From Lutraria lutraria (taxonomy: Eukaryota > Mollusca > Bivalvia > Venerida > Mactridae), in NCBI GenBank assembly GCA_964023205.1, contig OZ026835.1:12916414-12980413 (forward strand): DNA of 64,000 bases. Reading direction: 5' to 3'. Made by a program: the position numbers and the translations under genes. A model generated the notes under the pieces. It did no database searches. It was not told the DNA's origin and worked only from the letters and a program-made list of their open reading frames with translations. The number at the start of each line of letters is the position of its first letter. Positions within the stretch are counted from its first letter, which is position 1. Below are positions 13,301 through 24,452 of this stretch, piece after piece.

Positions 13301-15367
13301 ATGATTTATGGTCCAACTTTAGTAAAGAGGCATTGTTTATCTGTCTCTCTTGTAATGTTTATACTGTAACTAAAGTTTACATAGGCTATTGCATGATTAA
13401 GTTCAAAATACATTCTTCAACAGTATCACATGATTATATTATTATTTTAAATTAAGGTCAGAATTAGTTTTAAAAATCCTCTTGATGTCAGATTCTGAAG
13501 TAAATACCAGAAACTGCAATGCTTTATCCGTTCTTACTGTGCTGTCCTGAAGTTTGTTCATTATGATTACTAGTTGCAAATGGAATTTGAAAAAATGATT
13601 GTCTGGATTTTACTAGTACCACTTAGTCACTTTTTTTTAAATCAAAGAACACAGAGGTCTTCTTTTTTAGAATGTAGTCTATTATTGTGTTTCTGTTTTC
13701 TATCAGTATATGGATATGATGGTCAGTGTCTATTTATTAATCTCACGACCCGCCTTCATGGTCGAGTGGTTAAGGTCCCTGACTTCAAATCACTGTAACC
13801 TCTCACTGATAAAGGGTCATGGGTTCAAGCCCAGCTACCAACCATGTCTCTTTATGTGAGAAAGTAGGAAGTTGCTAACGATGGATAGGAGTCTAGTACT
13901 GTTACTTCCCAGGAACAATGGTTAGGTGAACTGTCCACCTCATATGACTTGTGACTGTGGAAAAGGGGCGTAAAACTCAAACAAACAAACAAATCATTAA
14001 GCTCACCCTCTAAGCTCAGTAGGTAATGATTTGGTTAGAGGCATTATGTCTAGAGCTTTTTATTCTCAATGATTGATAATTGTATTTGGAGAACTTAAGT
14101 TGTCTGTTACTTGCAGAGATCATGGTAACTTCTTTTGCATACAGTAATCTAGGAAAATGGTTAGGTTATCAAACACCAGTTTATTACTAATAAAATGTTG
14201 AGCTCATGTGTGAAACTTGAAAAAAAATGCCAAGAAATTTTGATATAATTTGTCTATTTGTTACCATTGCAGATTGTATCCACATTTCCAAAGTCATGGT
14301 TTGAGAAGTTAGACTCAGATAAAACAATACCTCAACTGGAGAATCTGTGTCGCTTCTTAATGTACGCTGCACAACTGATCAGTAAGGCTGCAGATACTGC
14401 CAATGATGTACAGAGAAAAGAATTAAAGTAAGATATCTGTGTGTTCTTAAGAATGTTTTAACTATATGTAGGTAAAAAATACCTTGTTTTGAGGTTACTA
14501 TGGGAGCATCCATGGTCATTTTGTCTGACTAGCAATCATTACCATCATCAGTTTGATTTCTAATCCTACTTGGAACCAAATTGTACTTGTGTGGAAGCTG
14601 TCACTTGCAAACAGAAGATCAGTGGTTCTCTCCAGGTGTACACTTGTTGTATTCCTCCATTGTTAAAATGACCCAGGCTGTTTATATGATGATAATCCCC
14701 AGCAAAAAAGTGGGTAACTAAGTACTGCACATTCACTGAATTCTTTGAATAATTAGGTGTCTTAGCGAGTCATTTAAGCCTAGGAAATAAACAAATTCTT
14801 TGAATAATTGGGTCTTAGCGAGTGATTTAAGCCTAGGAAATAAATAGGAATTGTCAGTAGATATTCTTTGTATGTTCCGTTTTCATCATAATGCTTCTTA
14901 GTGAGTTTTCTGCAGAGTGAGAGGCATGGCATTTTGTGTTCTGAGAAAGCACTTTTAAGGGCTAAAACCATGCGGGGCAAGATGTTTTGTGTTTCCTTAT
15001 AGTTACTGATGTCATCTATCAATACATAGTGTCCAATATAATCACAGCATTCTGTATTTTACAGCAGGATTACTTTTTGAACACTAAGACACAGGGTTAC
15101 AAAAATGGTTTTGTGACACTTGGCTCAATATCCAATTATTAAGGGCAGCATAGCACATTGTTTATGAGGCATGGTGCAGCGCCATCCTAAAAACGCCTGT
15201 AGGAAACACTAAGTGCCACATTAATATTCTCTTTTTTTTCTGTTAAATTATATAACATACTTGATATTAGTATCTGATTTTATCTTTCCAGAGAACAGAT
15301 GAAACAGATCAGTAAAATACTGGTGAACATACATGCTCTGGACCATGCTATGAAATTGTCCGAGTAA
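1389..15367 (+). CDS. PAXBP1: PAXBP1/GCFC-family nuclear protein, 19 exons
   Basis: Coding exons: 1389-1581, 2895-3070, 3265-3364, 5039-5168, 5518-5630, 6313-6389, 6752-6942, 7240-7429, 8337-8454, 9030-9102, 9589-9701, 10277-10476, 11070-11217, 11755-11873, 12344-12420, 12660-12726, 13108-13254, 14273-14427, 15292-15367. All are bounded by AG/GT, all phases agree, and they total 820 codons plus TAA. The start is the MFRKPKR methionine, matching the MFRK start of animal PAXBP1; an in-frame ATG three codons upstream is possible. The protein has an acidic/lysine-rich N-terminus with an NLS-like KKSKEKKKK, the block GEIPDATTIHQIRKQRQLAR near residue 160-200, a coiled coil at about 315-425, an arginine-rich helix (IAEREARRARRRRGRE) near 445-460, then the GCFC domain from about 500 (YIGLCLPKLVNPFVRLQL, VVEKVILPKLS, DDDVFMPLYPK, LDGLLNRYILL). 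Human PAXBP1 links PAX3/7 to H3K4 methylation, and GCFC proteins also associate with spliceosome disassembly factors. The paralogue GCFC2 is the alternative. The exon 3 donor (GTACAT) and exon 11 donor (GTGGAG) are weak. Confidence 0.93.
1850..2300 (+). repeat. Dispersed repeat, copy in intron 1
   Basis: This intron 1 stretch recurs in reverse complement at about 35520-35975. Shared blocks include the reverse complement of GAAGAAGCATCTTA, AGAGGACAATTCC, TTTTCCTGG and TATGCATTACATTGCA. The copies are diverged but collinear over about 450 bp. No terminal structure or reading frame is obvious, so the class is unknown. Confidence 0.55.
2338..2560 (+). pseudogene. Decayed non-LTR retrotransposon (LINE) fragment
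   Basis: Frame-by-frame reading gives LLIRPQLEYASSVWSPHSQ, then NIHKLEMV-stop-RRS-RWVKNDY, and after a frame change MDLQNILGW and LERRRIDN. This order (RP.LEYAS.VW.PH, LE.VQRRA.R, L..L.W..LE.RR) is the C-terminal end of the reverse-transcriptase region of Jockey/CR1/RTE-type LINEs. An internal stop and at least one frameshift show it is dead. It lies in intron 1 of the PAXBP1-like gene. Confidence 0.75.
3654..4983. mobile_element. Hairpin-ended element with ~168-bp tandem array
   Basis: The element fills most of intron 3. It begins ATACCCCCAGAT (3654-3665) and ends ATCTGGGGGTAT (4972-4983), a perfect 12-bp terminal inverted repeat. The left end also folds on itself (CCCCC-AGATATGAAATATAT-GGGGG). 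The interior is a head-to-tail array whose GGCAAATTTTGTCCG landmark recurs at 3892, 4060, 4228 and 4395, a period of 167-168 bp, followed by more diverged partial units to about 4860. A first unit starts near 3730. Non-autonomous, with no ORF. Similar ends occur at 16056-16606 and 63624-63660. Confidence 0.8.
10507..10681. mobile_element. pogo/Tigger-like MITE, copy 2 (intron 12)
   Basis: Starts TACAGTAAAACCTCTCCAGA and ends GGAGAGGTTGCTCTGTA, with TA at both borders. Its length is 175 bp. Internal motifs GAGCAACAACCTC and CAACAAC match the other copies of the family in this window. Confidence 0.7.
12218..12330. repeat. Short degenerate tandem repeat in intron 14
   Basis: Two to three degenerate units of roughly 50 bp share TTAGTGTCA(C/A)GATCCAAC and ATTATTGGAGTT. 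It sits just upstream of the exon 15 acceptor. No function is suggested. Confidence 0.5.
13747..13994 (+). mobile_element. tRNA-derived SINE, full-length copy
   Basis: The 5' part resembles a tRNA: A-box-like TGGTCGAGTGGTTAAGG and B-box-like GGGTTCAAGCC about 55 bp later. A tRNA-unrelated body follows (GAGTCTAGTACTGTTACTTC, CAGGAACAATGGTTAGGTGA), then an (ACAA)n/(CAAA)n tail at 13979-13992. It lies in intron 17 of the PAXBP1-like gene. Related 3' parts occur at 16255-16365 and 62009-62203. It is not a functional tRNA, because the spacing and arms are wrong. Confidence 0.8.
14739..14846. repeat. Direct duplication, ~55-bp unit, intron 18
   Basis: Two adjacent units share ATTCTTTGAATAATT, GTCTTAGCGAGT and ATTTAAGCCTAGGAAATAAA with few differences. 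This is a recent local duplication. Confidence 0.75.
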
Positions 15368-15821
15368 CATTAATGTGTATACATTTAAACATAGCTGGGA
15401 GTAACTTCTGTACTCAACCCACTCTTGATTTTGACTAAGTAATTGAAGGCATTACAATTTTGATTATGTGTACTTGTGTTTACAGTCTAAGTAGACTGTA
15501 TGTTTACTCTATCCTCTTCAAAATTAATGAGAATTATGAAATAATTCAAGTGAGAAGTATAATAATAAGTTCAAGTAAATTCTTTTATGATTTTTCTTTG
15601 TTGACAATTTATTTAAAACCAAAAGCAAGACTGTAATAAGATATTAAAATTCATTAAATATTTTTTGTTTTTTTTAATCTTGATTTGTCTTCCAAATATT
15701 GTACCAAAAATTGAGTGGGTTCAATGTTTAAATATTGATGCACATGTACATTTGTTAGGAATATTTTCATTGTATTTCTGTTATTGCGATAGTATTTTGT
15801 GCTAGATCTTTGTCAAATAAA
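15368..15821 (+). terminator. 3' UTR and poly(A) signal of the PAXBP1-like gene
   Basis: After the stop codon at 15365-15367 the sequence is AT-rich and non-coding. A canonical AATAAA at 15816-15821 is the best polyadenylation signal and is followed by a T-rich stretch (15842-15860) that would suit a downstream element. Assignment is from motif alone. Confidence 0.6.
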
Positions 15822-16055
15822 TATGATTGAACAAATGAAAATTTTTTATTTTTTTTTTGTAATTCAATTTTCAAAACCAAAACAGTTTGAAGTATTTATT
15901 ATCAGAAAAGTTAGCATTTGTGAGCATTCTTTCAGAATTTTGTTTTGATAACATTATAACGCTCATGTGAACTGGAAAGATACAGATTATTATTACTTAC
16001 AGTGACAACCTTTGCTAACCTCACACATACAAGGCAAGAACATGGTGTCTAAATT

Positions 16056-16606
16056 ATACCCCCGCAAATTAAGTTTGAGCGGGTGTATATTGGAGTCACT
16101 CTGTCGGTCGGACGGCATACAATTGAGAGAACTACTTCCCCATTCCTTAAGCAATTACAATGAAATTTGGAATATGTCATTACCATGAAATGTAGATGTG
16201 CAAGACAATTTCCATCCCTAGTGATCCACACATTCCAGAGTTCGCTTACGGAGGAAGGGATTCTAGTACTGTCTTTTCCCAGGAAAGATGCTTAGGTGAA
16301 CTGTCTGCTTCATATGACTCTGACTGTTGAAAGGACGTAAACTCGATATAAACAAACAAACATACCAGAGTTACGTGCCCTTGAACATAGCCATATAATG
16401 TACAATGGCATTCTTAGCTCATGAATAATTGTGATGCAAACCACTTTCACATTTTTCAAGGGATTGTATTGAAACTTGAAATACATTATCAATATGAAAT
16501 GTAAATGTACAAGACACAATTTTCATGCTCAGTGATACACTCATTCCAGTGTTACGTGCCCTTGAACTAAGCCATGTAATGTACTATCGAAGCGGTGGTG
16601 GGGTAT
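16056..16606. mobile_element. Hairpin-ended ATACCCCC element, second type
   Basis: Begins ATACCCCCGC with a small hairpin (CGCAAATTAAGTTTGAGCG) and the landmark GTCGGTCGGACGG. It ends GCGGTGGTGGGGTAT, an imperfect inverted match to the start. The interior has two related units (AATGAAATTTGGAATATGTC and GAAACTTGAAATACATTATC, each followed by ACGTGCCCTTGAAC-like text). A SINE 3' tail (about 16255-16365) interrupts it. Same general architecture as 3654-4983 but different core sequence. Confidence 0.65.
16255..16365 (+). mobile_element. SINE 3' fragment
   Basis: Matches the 3' body of the SINE at 13747-13994 (TTCTAGTACTGT, CCCAGGAAAGATGCTTAGGT, AACTGTCTGCTTCATATGAC) and ends in an ACAAACAAACA tail. 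It lacks the tRNA-like head and is nested in the element at 16056-16606. Confidence 0.7.
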
Positions 16607-16767
16607 TAGCCGTAGTTAATGTTATAACGTTTCTAGTGATTTTGTCATTGCTTACAATGGTATACAGTTTTATTTAGTTTTTAATCCTGTATCACTTTTA
16701 TCATAGTGTACTACCTATGTATGATAAACATTTAGCCTTAGACACAATTCCTTAACCAATTAGTCAC

Positions 16768-16860
16768 AGAGAACGTGGGCGTTACCTAGGACATGAACTC
16801 CGGAGACTGAGCTCCACAGACCTGGTGCTCTTTCAGTTGAGCTAAACTGACCAGCGTCAT
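16768..16860 (-). mobile_element. tRNA-like SINE head, minus strand
   Basis: Read on the minus strand it gives GTCAGTTTAGCTCAACTGAA then AGAGCACCAGGTCTGTGGAG, resembling a tRNA D-arm/A-box. An expected GGTTC B-box is degenerate (GGAGTTCATGTCC). I call it a tRNA-derived SINE remnant rather than a gene. Confidence 0.5.
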
Positions 16861-16865
16861 TAGAC

Positions 16866-17773
16866 AAAGCCATATATCCTGAGGCACTCTTAGGTATGGT
16901 TTGTAGTTAGATCTCAAGCAATGTGTTCGCAATTGTGGTATGTTGCAATTTTGGAAACACCACATACTTAACTAGTGCATGGTGGCATATTTGTGCCAAT
17001 ACAAGTTATATTAGGCTTTACTGACTGTTCTTGCTCTATGTAAGAAGTTTCTATATCTAACTTTCATCCGTCTTTGTAAACCAACATGATAGGCCTATTT
17101 CTAAGTTGTACCTAAGCTCTGCTCACAATAGAAACAAGTATGCAAAAGATGAATGATAATTCAGTTACACGAAGGGCGTGTTTAAAAGCAATCAAAAAGA
17201 TCAGATTACTAGAAAACTACAGTGAAATACAGTCATATTGACAGTTCTTATAACTTGACAGAAGTACTATTTTATTGTAAGTGTATTCCATGCATGAACC
17301 ATAGGCTACTTGTGTTTGTGAATGTAATCCAGTACTGAAGTGCTAGCTGTAGTATTACTGATTTAGCCGTTTCCAAAAAGTTAATAGTGACACTAATTTG
17401 GCATTGAATAGACAGCCTATGGACTTCAATTCGATTACATTTATTTGATTGATCTTGGCAAGTAAAAAAATCGAGACATTTGTAACAGAATCAATGAGCT
17501 TTATTTTGGAGGATTCCACCACCTGCTTATTGTGATCTTTGTCGATAATTTATGACGTTTTTGTGTATACATTCATGATGAGAGAATGCCCGTCTAAATG
17601 TTAACAACTACACATTGCTGAACTGTTACTTCACATGGTTAGGTACTGGACAAAACAAAACTCAATTACATGGATTAAAATAAATTCTGAAAAACAAGAT
17701 CAAACATAAACCTATATAACGAAATCACGCACGTATAAATAACCTAATTCACTATTTACTCCACTACATCAAG
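16866..17773. other. Convergent intergenic stretch
   Basis: Holds the 3' UTR of the minus-strand gene that ends at 17774. A minus-strand AATAAA (TTTATT on plus at 17500-17505) is a candidate poly(A) signal. I see no coding region or clear repeat. Confidence 0.4.
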
Positions 17774-19104
17774 CTATCGGTATCTTGTTCTATCGTCGTC
17801 TTCGTCCTTGTCGTTTTCTGTGGCTTCATCTTGTTCCGGTAAAGATTTCATATAAAGCTTTTCTTGCGCTTCTTGGCGACGTTCTTCTTCCCGGGCTTTC
17901 ATAGCTTGAATTTCTCTAAGTTTTAATTCCTCTATCGCTTTACAAAAATTCCTAACTCTATCCTCTAATTTCTTATTATCTTGAGCATTTAGATCTCTTA
18001 TATTTTGTTTTCGTAGCGTATTTCGACTTGGTCCTCTGTCCACTAAATTTTCCACATTCGATATTTCCATCAATTTTCTCCTTGACATAAGCACTGGTTT
18101 TACAGCCTCTTCACAAACGAGATTCATTTTTTCAGGCTCAATATCACCACTTCCGTTCTGTTTATCGGATTGTAGTTTTTTGCTGGATAAAGAATACTGT
18201 GCTAGCTTTTTCTCCATTGCTTCTTTTTCGCGAAGTTTTGTTAAAAATCCAAAGCAAGGAGGGGCTGATTTCCCTCGAGTCTTCTTACGAGCGTTATGTA
18301 TCACAGCATCTGATGCTGGTAAACAACGAACATACCACTCAGCTGGGTAACGATTGTTTTCTTTAAAACTAGACGCTGATATATTCTTATACTTCCGTAG
18401 CGTTTGTGTGTTCCTCAGCGTTGATACAGAAGATGGGGTAGGCGAAGCGCTGCGGTCTTGGAGTTCCTCCTGTTCGTCTGATGAAGTACTAGGATCTTGA
18501 TCCTTTAGTTTCTTATCTTGTGACTCGGTACGAGCCCAGGCAGATTGTGCCCTTGGCTTTCCACCGATTGTTTTCTTACTCGAAGAATGGCCAACTGTAA
18601 ATAGAAGTCAATATTTTAATTGCGCTAATAAAAAATCGTGAATCATAAAAGCTTAGGCAAAATACAAAAATATGTGTTTAAATCAAGGTAGAGGAATTGT
18701 AAATCTCTTAAGTTTTAACTTTATGAGTTGTAATTAGCACTGCATGTACTTGCATTATCCAATGAAGTAGAATTAATCAAATTTTGACAATATGATATAA
18801 TATAACTGATATTGTCTTTATTAAAATGTTTACCGGATGTATGAGGTCGTAGTGGTGAACTTCGTCCGTTAGATTGTTCCTCTTTGACCTTTAAGGTTTT
18901 GAATTCTCGTATTTCCTGACGTAATTTACCGATCTCTATTCCTCTTTGCATGTCATGTTTGTGCATTTCTTTCTGCATATCACCGATGCGGTTGTTAAGT
19001 TGATCATTAAGTCTTTCATTGTCAAAATAAACATCACTGTGATCTTGTCGTAAAAGGGTTTCTAATTTAGTTTTCGTCTTTCCGCGTCCACCTTGTCCGA
19101 ACAT
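17774..19104 (-). CDS. Unrecognised coiled-coil protein, two exons
   Basis: Exon 1 is 18834-19104 and exon 2 is 17774-18594 on the minus strand. The intron has donor GTAAAC and acceptor TTTACAG, the phases match, and the product is 363 residues. The start is the ATG at 19104 (MFGQGGRGKTK); an in-frame TAA lies five codons upstream. Residues about 20-75 form a charged coiled coil (FDNERLNDQLNNRIGDMQKE onward). Residues 91-165 are Ser/Thr/Pro-rich and probably disordered. The segment RYPAEWYVRCLPASDAV near 170-190 looks like the most distinctive conserved-type block and is followed by a basic stretch (NARKKTRGK). The C-terminus is a long charged helix (LEDRVRNFCKAIEELKLREI onward) and an acidic tail (ENDKDEDDD) before RTRYR. 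No signal peptide, membrane segment or catalytic motif is visible. A cytoskeletal or ciliary role would fit the composition but is only a guess. Confidence 0.75.
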
Positions 19105-21069
19105 TATCACCCCAGCTGTTTATTAGCACCTTGAAAATAATAGAAACTAAATGAAATATACAATATGTACTCTGTTTGACAGTTATGAAGGAAGGAAATG
19201 TACGTGTCAGAAACTTAGCGACGGATGAGTATTTACAGGTGAAATACTTTGAAATGGTTGTGCACGTATTTAATGACTAATCTTTGTAGTTTATTTTGTT
19301 TACACGCTTGTACACAATATTAACTTGCTTGAAGAGCTTGAAGAGAACTTGACAAGTTGTTACGATTCATGTATTTACCAGTGAAAGAAGATTAGAGTTG
19401 TATATTTTATAAAATCCGCGGAGAAATGCGTGTGTTTATATACCGCTCAAAGGATAGAACAGTAGCTAGTTGAGGTGGATTTTTTTTTCATTTCTAGCGT
19501 ATATCTGTTAATATATACATGTACACAATATCATTCAAGATGGACAGTTAAAAGCTTTAACGATTAAACCTAAGCTTACACCGGAGTTCAAGTTAGTGTA
19601 TCTTCAAAAAAATGTTGTCTTTAATAGTATTTTTGCGACACTTTTATATAAGTTTTATTCTCTGTCAGTCAGATTTATCATTCGACAAACTAATTAAACT
19701 GACACATAGTGCTTGTACATTTACAGTATTAGCTGTAATTGTTCATTTTTTGTACATGATAGAGTGATACAGAGCTGGCAATGAACAAAGGGGTTTCGAT
19801 CGAGGTTTGAATGCGATTTATTCCTCTGTCCTGGCTGCATTTCCTGTTTAAGTTTTAAATGGTGATCCGAGATTTTTTTATAGTTTCTGTGCTCCGATCG
19901 ATGTATTAATTCAATTTAACGTTGTAAAAATAGTGTACAAGGTACCCTAAATAACATTAAAACTATCAATGTCATGTAAATATATGAAACACATTTCAAA
20001 AAGGTTTGAAGTGGTTTTAAAAACAACAAGTACTTTTAAAATATTATTATATTAGATGCATGCATTTTAATAAGCTCTTAGAATCATTGTTTTTATCGTT
20101 TGTATTACAATAAAATGAAATACACAAATACCAATGTTGTCTTGTAGGCAAACAATTGTCCTTAAATGACTATACAGAAATTTAAGATATTTTTTCCGGA
20201 TACGAAGTGTCTGAAGCCTCCATGCCAATAGTCGACACATTTGTTTTCAATGACAATAATTACTATTCCTTCGACGAATATGATAGACATGACGTCTCTA
20301 TACTATAAAGTATATATAATACGCACCATTCTCAAATGGGTTTTGTTTTTAAAAAACTCAAAGAAGAGTTTCGGTGCCGTAGAAAAAAGCATAATTAATA
20401 TTCGCTATCAAAATAAGAAGTAAAATGGTCCTTGTTTCCGCTTACCTCATGCACTGTTTATTTTTTATAACCATAATATTTTTCTTGCTTATATTTTTAG
20501 GGAGTATCTTTTACGGAAATCATTGCTTCGTCATAATGTTTAACTGTTCCGTTACAGCATATGTAGAATATAAAGCTTTTGCATAATCGAGATATTTTAT
20601 TTTTATCAAAGTTTGTTGGATTTTTTATATTTTGTTTTATTACACTTCATATAGTTGTATTTGTGTGGTAAAATTCATTTATTGATGCTTGAGTTGATAT
20701 ACAACACTTCACACGTCTGTATCGACAAGCTAAATGAAATTGTATTTCTACTAAGTTTTTATATCTTAAGACAATATTGACTCAGCTTAATTTGAAATCT
20801 CTGGGCTGTATTTTAAAGGATTAAGAACTTGTTACGTGAGGATACTTATAAGCTCCACATCGTGTGCATGATAAAACAGTATTATACATTGTATTAGTGT
20901 TAACATTTACACAAGTGCGTGTTTTTAATAAAATACAATCAGTGGAAACAATTAAATGCTCGCTTTTTGATCAATGTTTTATTAAGTTTCTTTGCGAAAC
21001 ATTTTTCGTTCATGAATGTACCGCCGATTATCCTGTAGTTCATTCATAATTTGGTTGATTAACAGGGAT

Positions 21070-21240
21070 CTCATTTGACCCTTAAATGGCATTTTGACTT
21101 TTGGAAATTAGCAAATTAAAGCTTATGACTTTTGAGAATTTTTGTACCAAAGGTCAACTGTACCATGTACTATAAGTAGGAATATGGTTGCCTCCTCAAA
21201 TTATCATCCGTTTTGACTCCAACTTTTGATATTTAGTTAA
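21070..21240 (+). repeat. Dispersed repeat shared with VPS13D intron 5
   Basis: Collinear with 40570-40750. Both contain TTGACCCTTAAATGGCATTTTG-like and TTTGACCCTTGAATGGACAT-like starts, GACTTTT.GAGAATTT, ACCAAAGG.TCAA and TTTTGATATTTAG/TTTTGGCATCTAG at the right end. Class unknown; no inverted ends noticed. Confidence 0.6.
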
Positions 21241-23428
21241 CACCTTGATTCATCAATCATTGAATTAATTGATTAAGTCATTGATTAATGTATACATTGA
21301 TTGATCGAATGTTTGATTGATTAATGTCATTCGCCACTTCACTTCTTCATTTCTATCTTTATTCGTTCGCCTTTTCGTTTGAATCACTCATTCGTCCTCT
21401 CATTAGCTTACGTCACATTTAATTCACCCCCTTTTTTCTACGGGTTGATGAGTTGATACATTAATATTTTCATAACTGATTTTTTCATGAGTTTGTGTTT
21501 GAACTTTATTAATATTATTATTTAATATATAAAATATACAAACTTCGCTGTCTACTATATACAAGGATGACAAAGAATTAATTTCAACTCACAAATATCC
21601 ATTAATTCTATAAATTATTTCTGTATTATATTATTGAAAAACATATCGCGATTAAAATCCTACTAAACTACTTTTTACATTTTTTTGTATAACAACCGAA
21701 ATAGTGTACTAAGAAACTCTACAAAAATGTTAAAGAAAGATATTTACCTTTCTAAAAGATTTATAATTCCATTTAAGAAAGTATAATTATTTCCAAATGT
21801 TACACTGAAAACCGTGTACATACATCTATATTCTCACACGCGTCGCTTACATGAACGGATAGAAGAATACGGGTTTTGTTACATCGAGAATATATTTTAG
21901 ATTTATCACTCGTTGTATCAAGATATTTTATATCGTCTATTGATACGCTACATTATGATAACGATTGTTGCAGATAATAACCATTACTTTAGACTTTTGT
22001 TCTATCAACTTTGTTACGTATACATATCACGCTGTATTGTCATCTATGCTTTTATCTTAAGAATTCAAACCATGTATTACAAAAAGAAATAAAACAAAGA
22101 AGTATGAAAAATCCAATACGTGGATTAAGTTTGACATTTGTCAGGCGAAACATTTTCATCAATTCGTTACGGAGCTGATACCAATTTCAAAGTTAATTTT
22201 GTGTCTATTAGTGATATTCTCGAAACATTTACATGCATATTTGTATCTAAAAGTATATTTAATTCCACTCGGTACTTGGCATCGATCACCCGAAGTCTTG
22301 TATTTAATACTAGTTCTCCAATTTAAAATTAAACAGTTAAGATCCTCCCCTGACTACTGTCAGCAAACGTTACAGACTACTGCACTCGGTGGTTCCCAAC
22401 CAGACTGAAGGCAAACAAAAAAAACTAACATAAAATCCTGGCCTAAGTCAAAGTACATTGAAATATAACCTGATTATTGTTTTACGACAACAAAGTAGAT
22501 GTATATATAGATAACGCGGAACATATTGGAATACGATTAGAATACATAATTGATTTAGTCAATTAACATGATATCAAATTGGCCATCATTTGACTCGACG
22601 TATCCTCTTTTGTTGACACTTTGCACATCTAATGTGTTTTATTGATCACAGATAATGTGTCTGAATTGACGAGGAGGAACCATTTATGAAGTATGTTAAC
22701 ATTATTCACAAAAGGCATAAAATGGTTAATACCGCCAGCAGTCGAATTGGTCCAGATTTTTAATGGTCGGTAAATAAAGACAGTGTTTCATTTTGTATGG
22801 CAATTGTCAGGTTTTGAAATACGAGTTTCTATATAATGCAATTTGTCTTTCATTCGGACTGAAAATATCCCTAGGTCTATCAATAGTCAAACCGTGGCAT
22901 TTCATAACCATTATCATTTAGGAAATCGAACTTATCAATTAGATAATTAATGTATCCATAAAGTACGATTCTGTGTTTTTGTTTTCTGCAGCGATTTTTT
23001 TATGTTTTTTATATTTTGTTTTTATGGACAAAATGTTCAAATAGTACGCGACACATGACTTTTTTGATTTTCTATCGATTTCTGAGTTCAATTAACGTTG
23101 TCTACCTTATCTTGGTGATATTGTGTTTATTATTTTTCTTTCTTTATTCCGAAACAGTCAGTATATGGCAGGCTGGGAAAGCTTGACGTACGTTTCGAGC
23201 GTTGTTTGAAACGTGTATCACCAACTCCAAGCCTCTTTTTCACCAGAAAAGTTGGGTAATTCCATGATTACTACATTTTGATTTCACTGTATACTTCCCA
23301 AAAATGATGTCAACTAGAGAGCTCTTTACTTCTTTATATCAATATCTAACTGAATTATTCAAGTTATACGATTAAAAAAAATACTTTTATGTCATCTGAA
23401 GTCTATCGTATGTATACATTGTACACGT

Positions 23429-23580
23429 ACAGTAAAAGCCCTTAAAATTGGATTCAAATCCTTGAAAATCGGACGGTTATTAAAGTCCCATACTTCCGGA
23501 ATTTATCAAAAGTTCTCGAAAATTCGGAATTCCCAGATAACCGGATTTTTTTGGGCTCAGTCCTGAATGGTTTTACTGTA
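23429..23580. mobile_element. Diverged pogo-like MITE
   Basis: Starts TACAGTAAAAGCCCTTAAAA and ends CTGAATGGTTTTACTGTA, inverted ends with TA flanks. The interior (CGAAAATTCGGAATTCCC and ATCCTTGAAAATCGGAC) differs from the GAGCAACAACC family at 734, 10507, 46667 and 51383, so this is a second subfamily. Confidence 0.65.
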
Positions 23581-24054
23581 TCATTTTTCAAAGAGATAAT
23601 TGATAGGTTAGTTGTAAACCAGTCACAGTTACCAGCAGGCCTACTTGTCTCTGTCATTGTAATAGTCTTATGATAAATTAATGTCCAACCACACTTTGGC
23701 AAAAAAAACATCGGAATCGCTATTTAAGTTTTTGTTTTGTTTTGTATCTTGAACGTATCTAGCTTAGCGTCAATACGTAAACCATTGTCAACTTCAGCTG
23801 TTTGAGACTACGCTTTAATTCTTCATAACAAAATTCAAGAAGACTTAAAGTGATATTTACATATTGTTGAAGATAAGAGTTATAATATACTTCCGTTTGA
23901 TTTAACAGTTTAAATACCGAATAAGCATAATTGTCGATACATAGGTTTACAAACCGAGGTACTTCGAGCAATAAATATCATTTTAAAACAACATAAACAG
24001 GTGAGGATAACAATGTTGTACATTATATACAAAGGCAGATAAATCTGTTTTACG

Positions 24055-24170
24055 CACAGTAGAGGCGAAATTTGAAGATTTTTTGGACAGATTTGCGTTG
24101 CTTGATGAGTTTAGATTAAAATCAACGTCTGTACGGGTATAAAAAATCACGGAACCGAGTGCCTATGATT
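24055..24170 (+). repeat. Partial copy of the 25118-25497 hairpin element
   Basis: Shares GACAGATTTGCGTTG.TTGATG, ACGTCTGTA and AAAATCACGGAA.CGAGTGCC with the right half of the element at 25118-25497. It lacks the GTCCCGGCTTTCC arm. Confidence 0.6.
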
Positions 24171-24237
24171 ATACCCACGCTGTATGAGATTTTAAAAAGA
24201 TATGTATCCTACTTCTTCTATGAAAGTTGATTATACC

Positions 24238-24420
24238 GGGGGGACTTCTGTGGCAGAGTAGTTATCATTAGCCTTTCTTCGTTTTAAGTTCGAATCCGAT
24301 CCGAGACCAGACTTTTACAGGTGAGAAATCAATTCAGCTAGCTTACTGAAAGTTTGGTGTACGCCTAGTGGGGCCTTGAATCACCTTTAAAGCTGGAAAA
24401 GTCGCTAAATGACGGTGTGA
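24238..24420 (+). mobile_element. tRNA-derived SINE copy
   Basis: A-box-like TGTGGCAGAGTAGTTATC and B-box-like AAGTTCGAATCCG are followed by CAGGTGAGAAATC and CAGCTAGCTTACTGAAAG, then AAGCTGGAAAAGTCGC. A parallel organisation is seen at 25600-25750. It ends near a poly-C tract. Confidence 0.65.
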
Positions 24421-24425
24421 CATTA

Positions 24426-24452
24426 CCCCCCCCCCCCCCCCTCTCCCCCCTC
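24426..24452 (+). repeat. Poly-C / C-rich tract
   Basis: A run of about 16 C followed by CTCTCCCCCCTCTC. Length may be unreliable in an assembly. It directly follows the SINE at 24238-24420. Confidence 0.85.

Larger units (their letters stand above)
19105..24050. other. Gene-free DNA upstream of the minus-strand gene
   Basis: AT-rich sequence with frequent stops in all frames. It presumably contains the promoter and 5' UTR of the 17774-19104 gene at its left end. Recognised pieces are a repeat shared with 40570-40750 (at 21070-21240), a run of ATTGATT-like simple sequence (21240-21330) and a pogo-type MITE (23429-23580). I found no exon supported by similarity. Confidence 0.45.

Noticed and set aside
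13759..13840. A functional tRNA gene
   Set aside because: A- and B-box-like motifs are present, but no cloverleaf with proper arms can be formed, and the body and (CAAA)n tail show it is a SINE.
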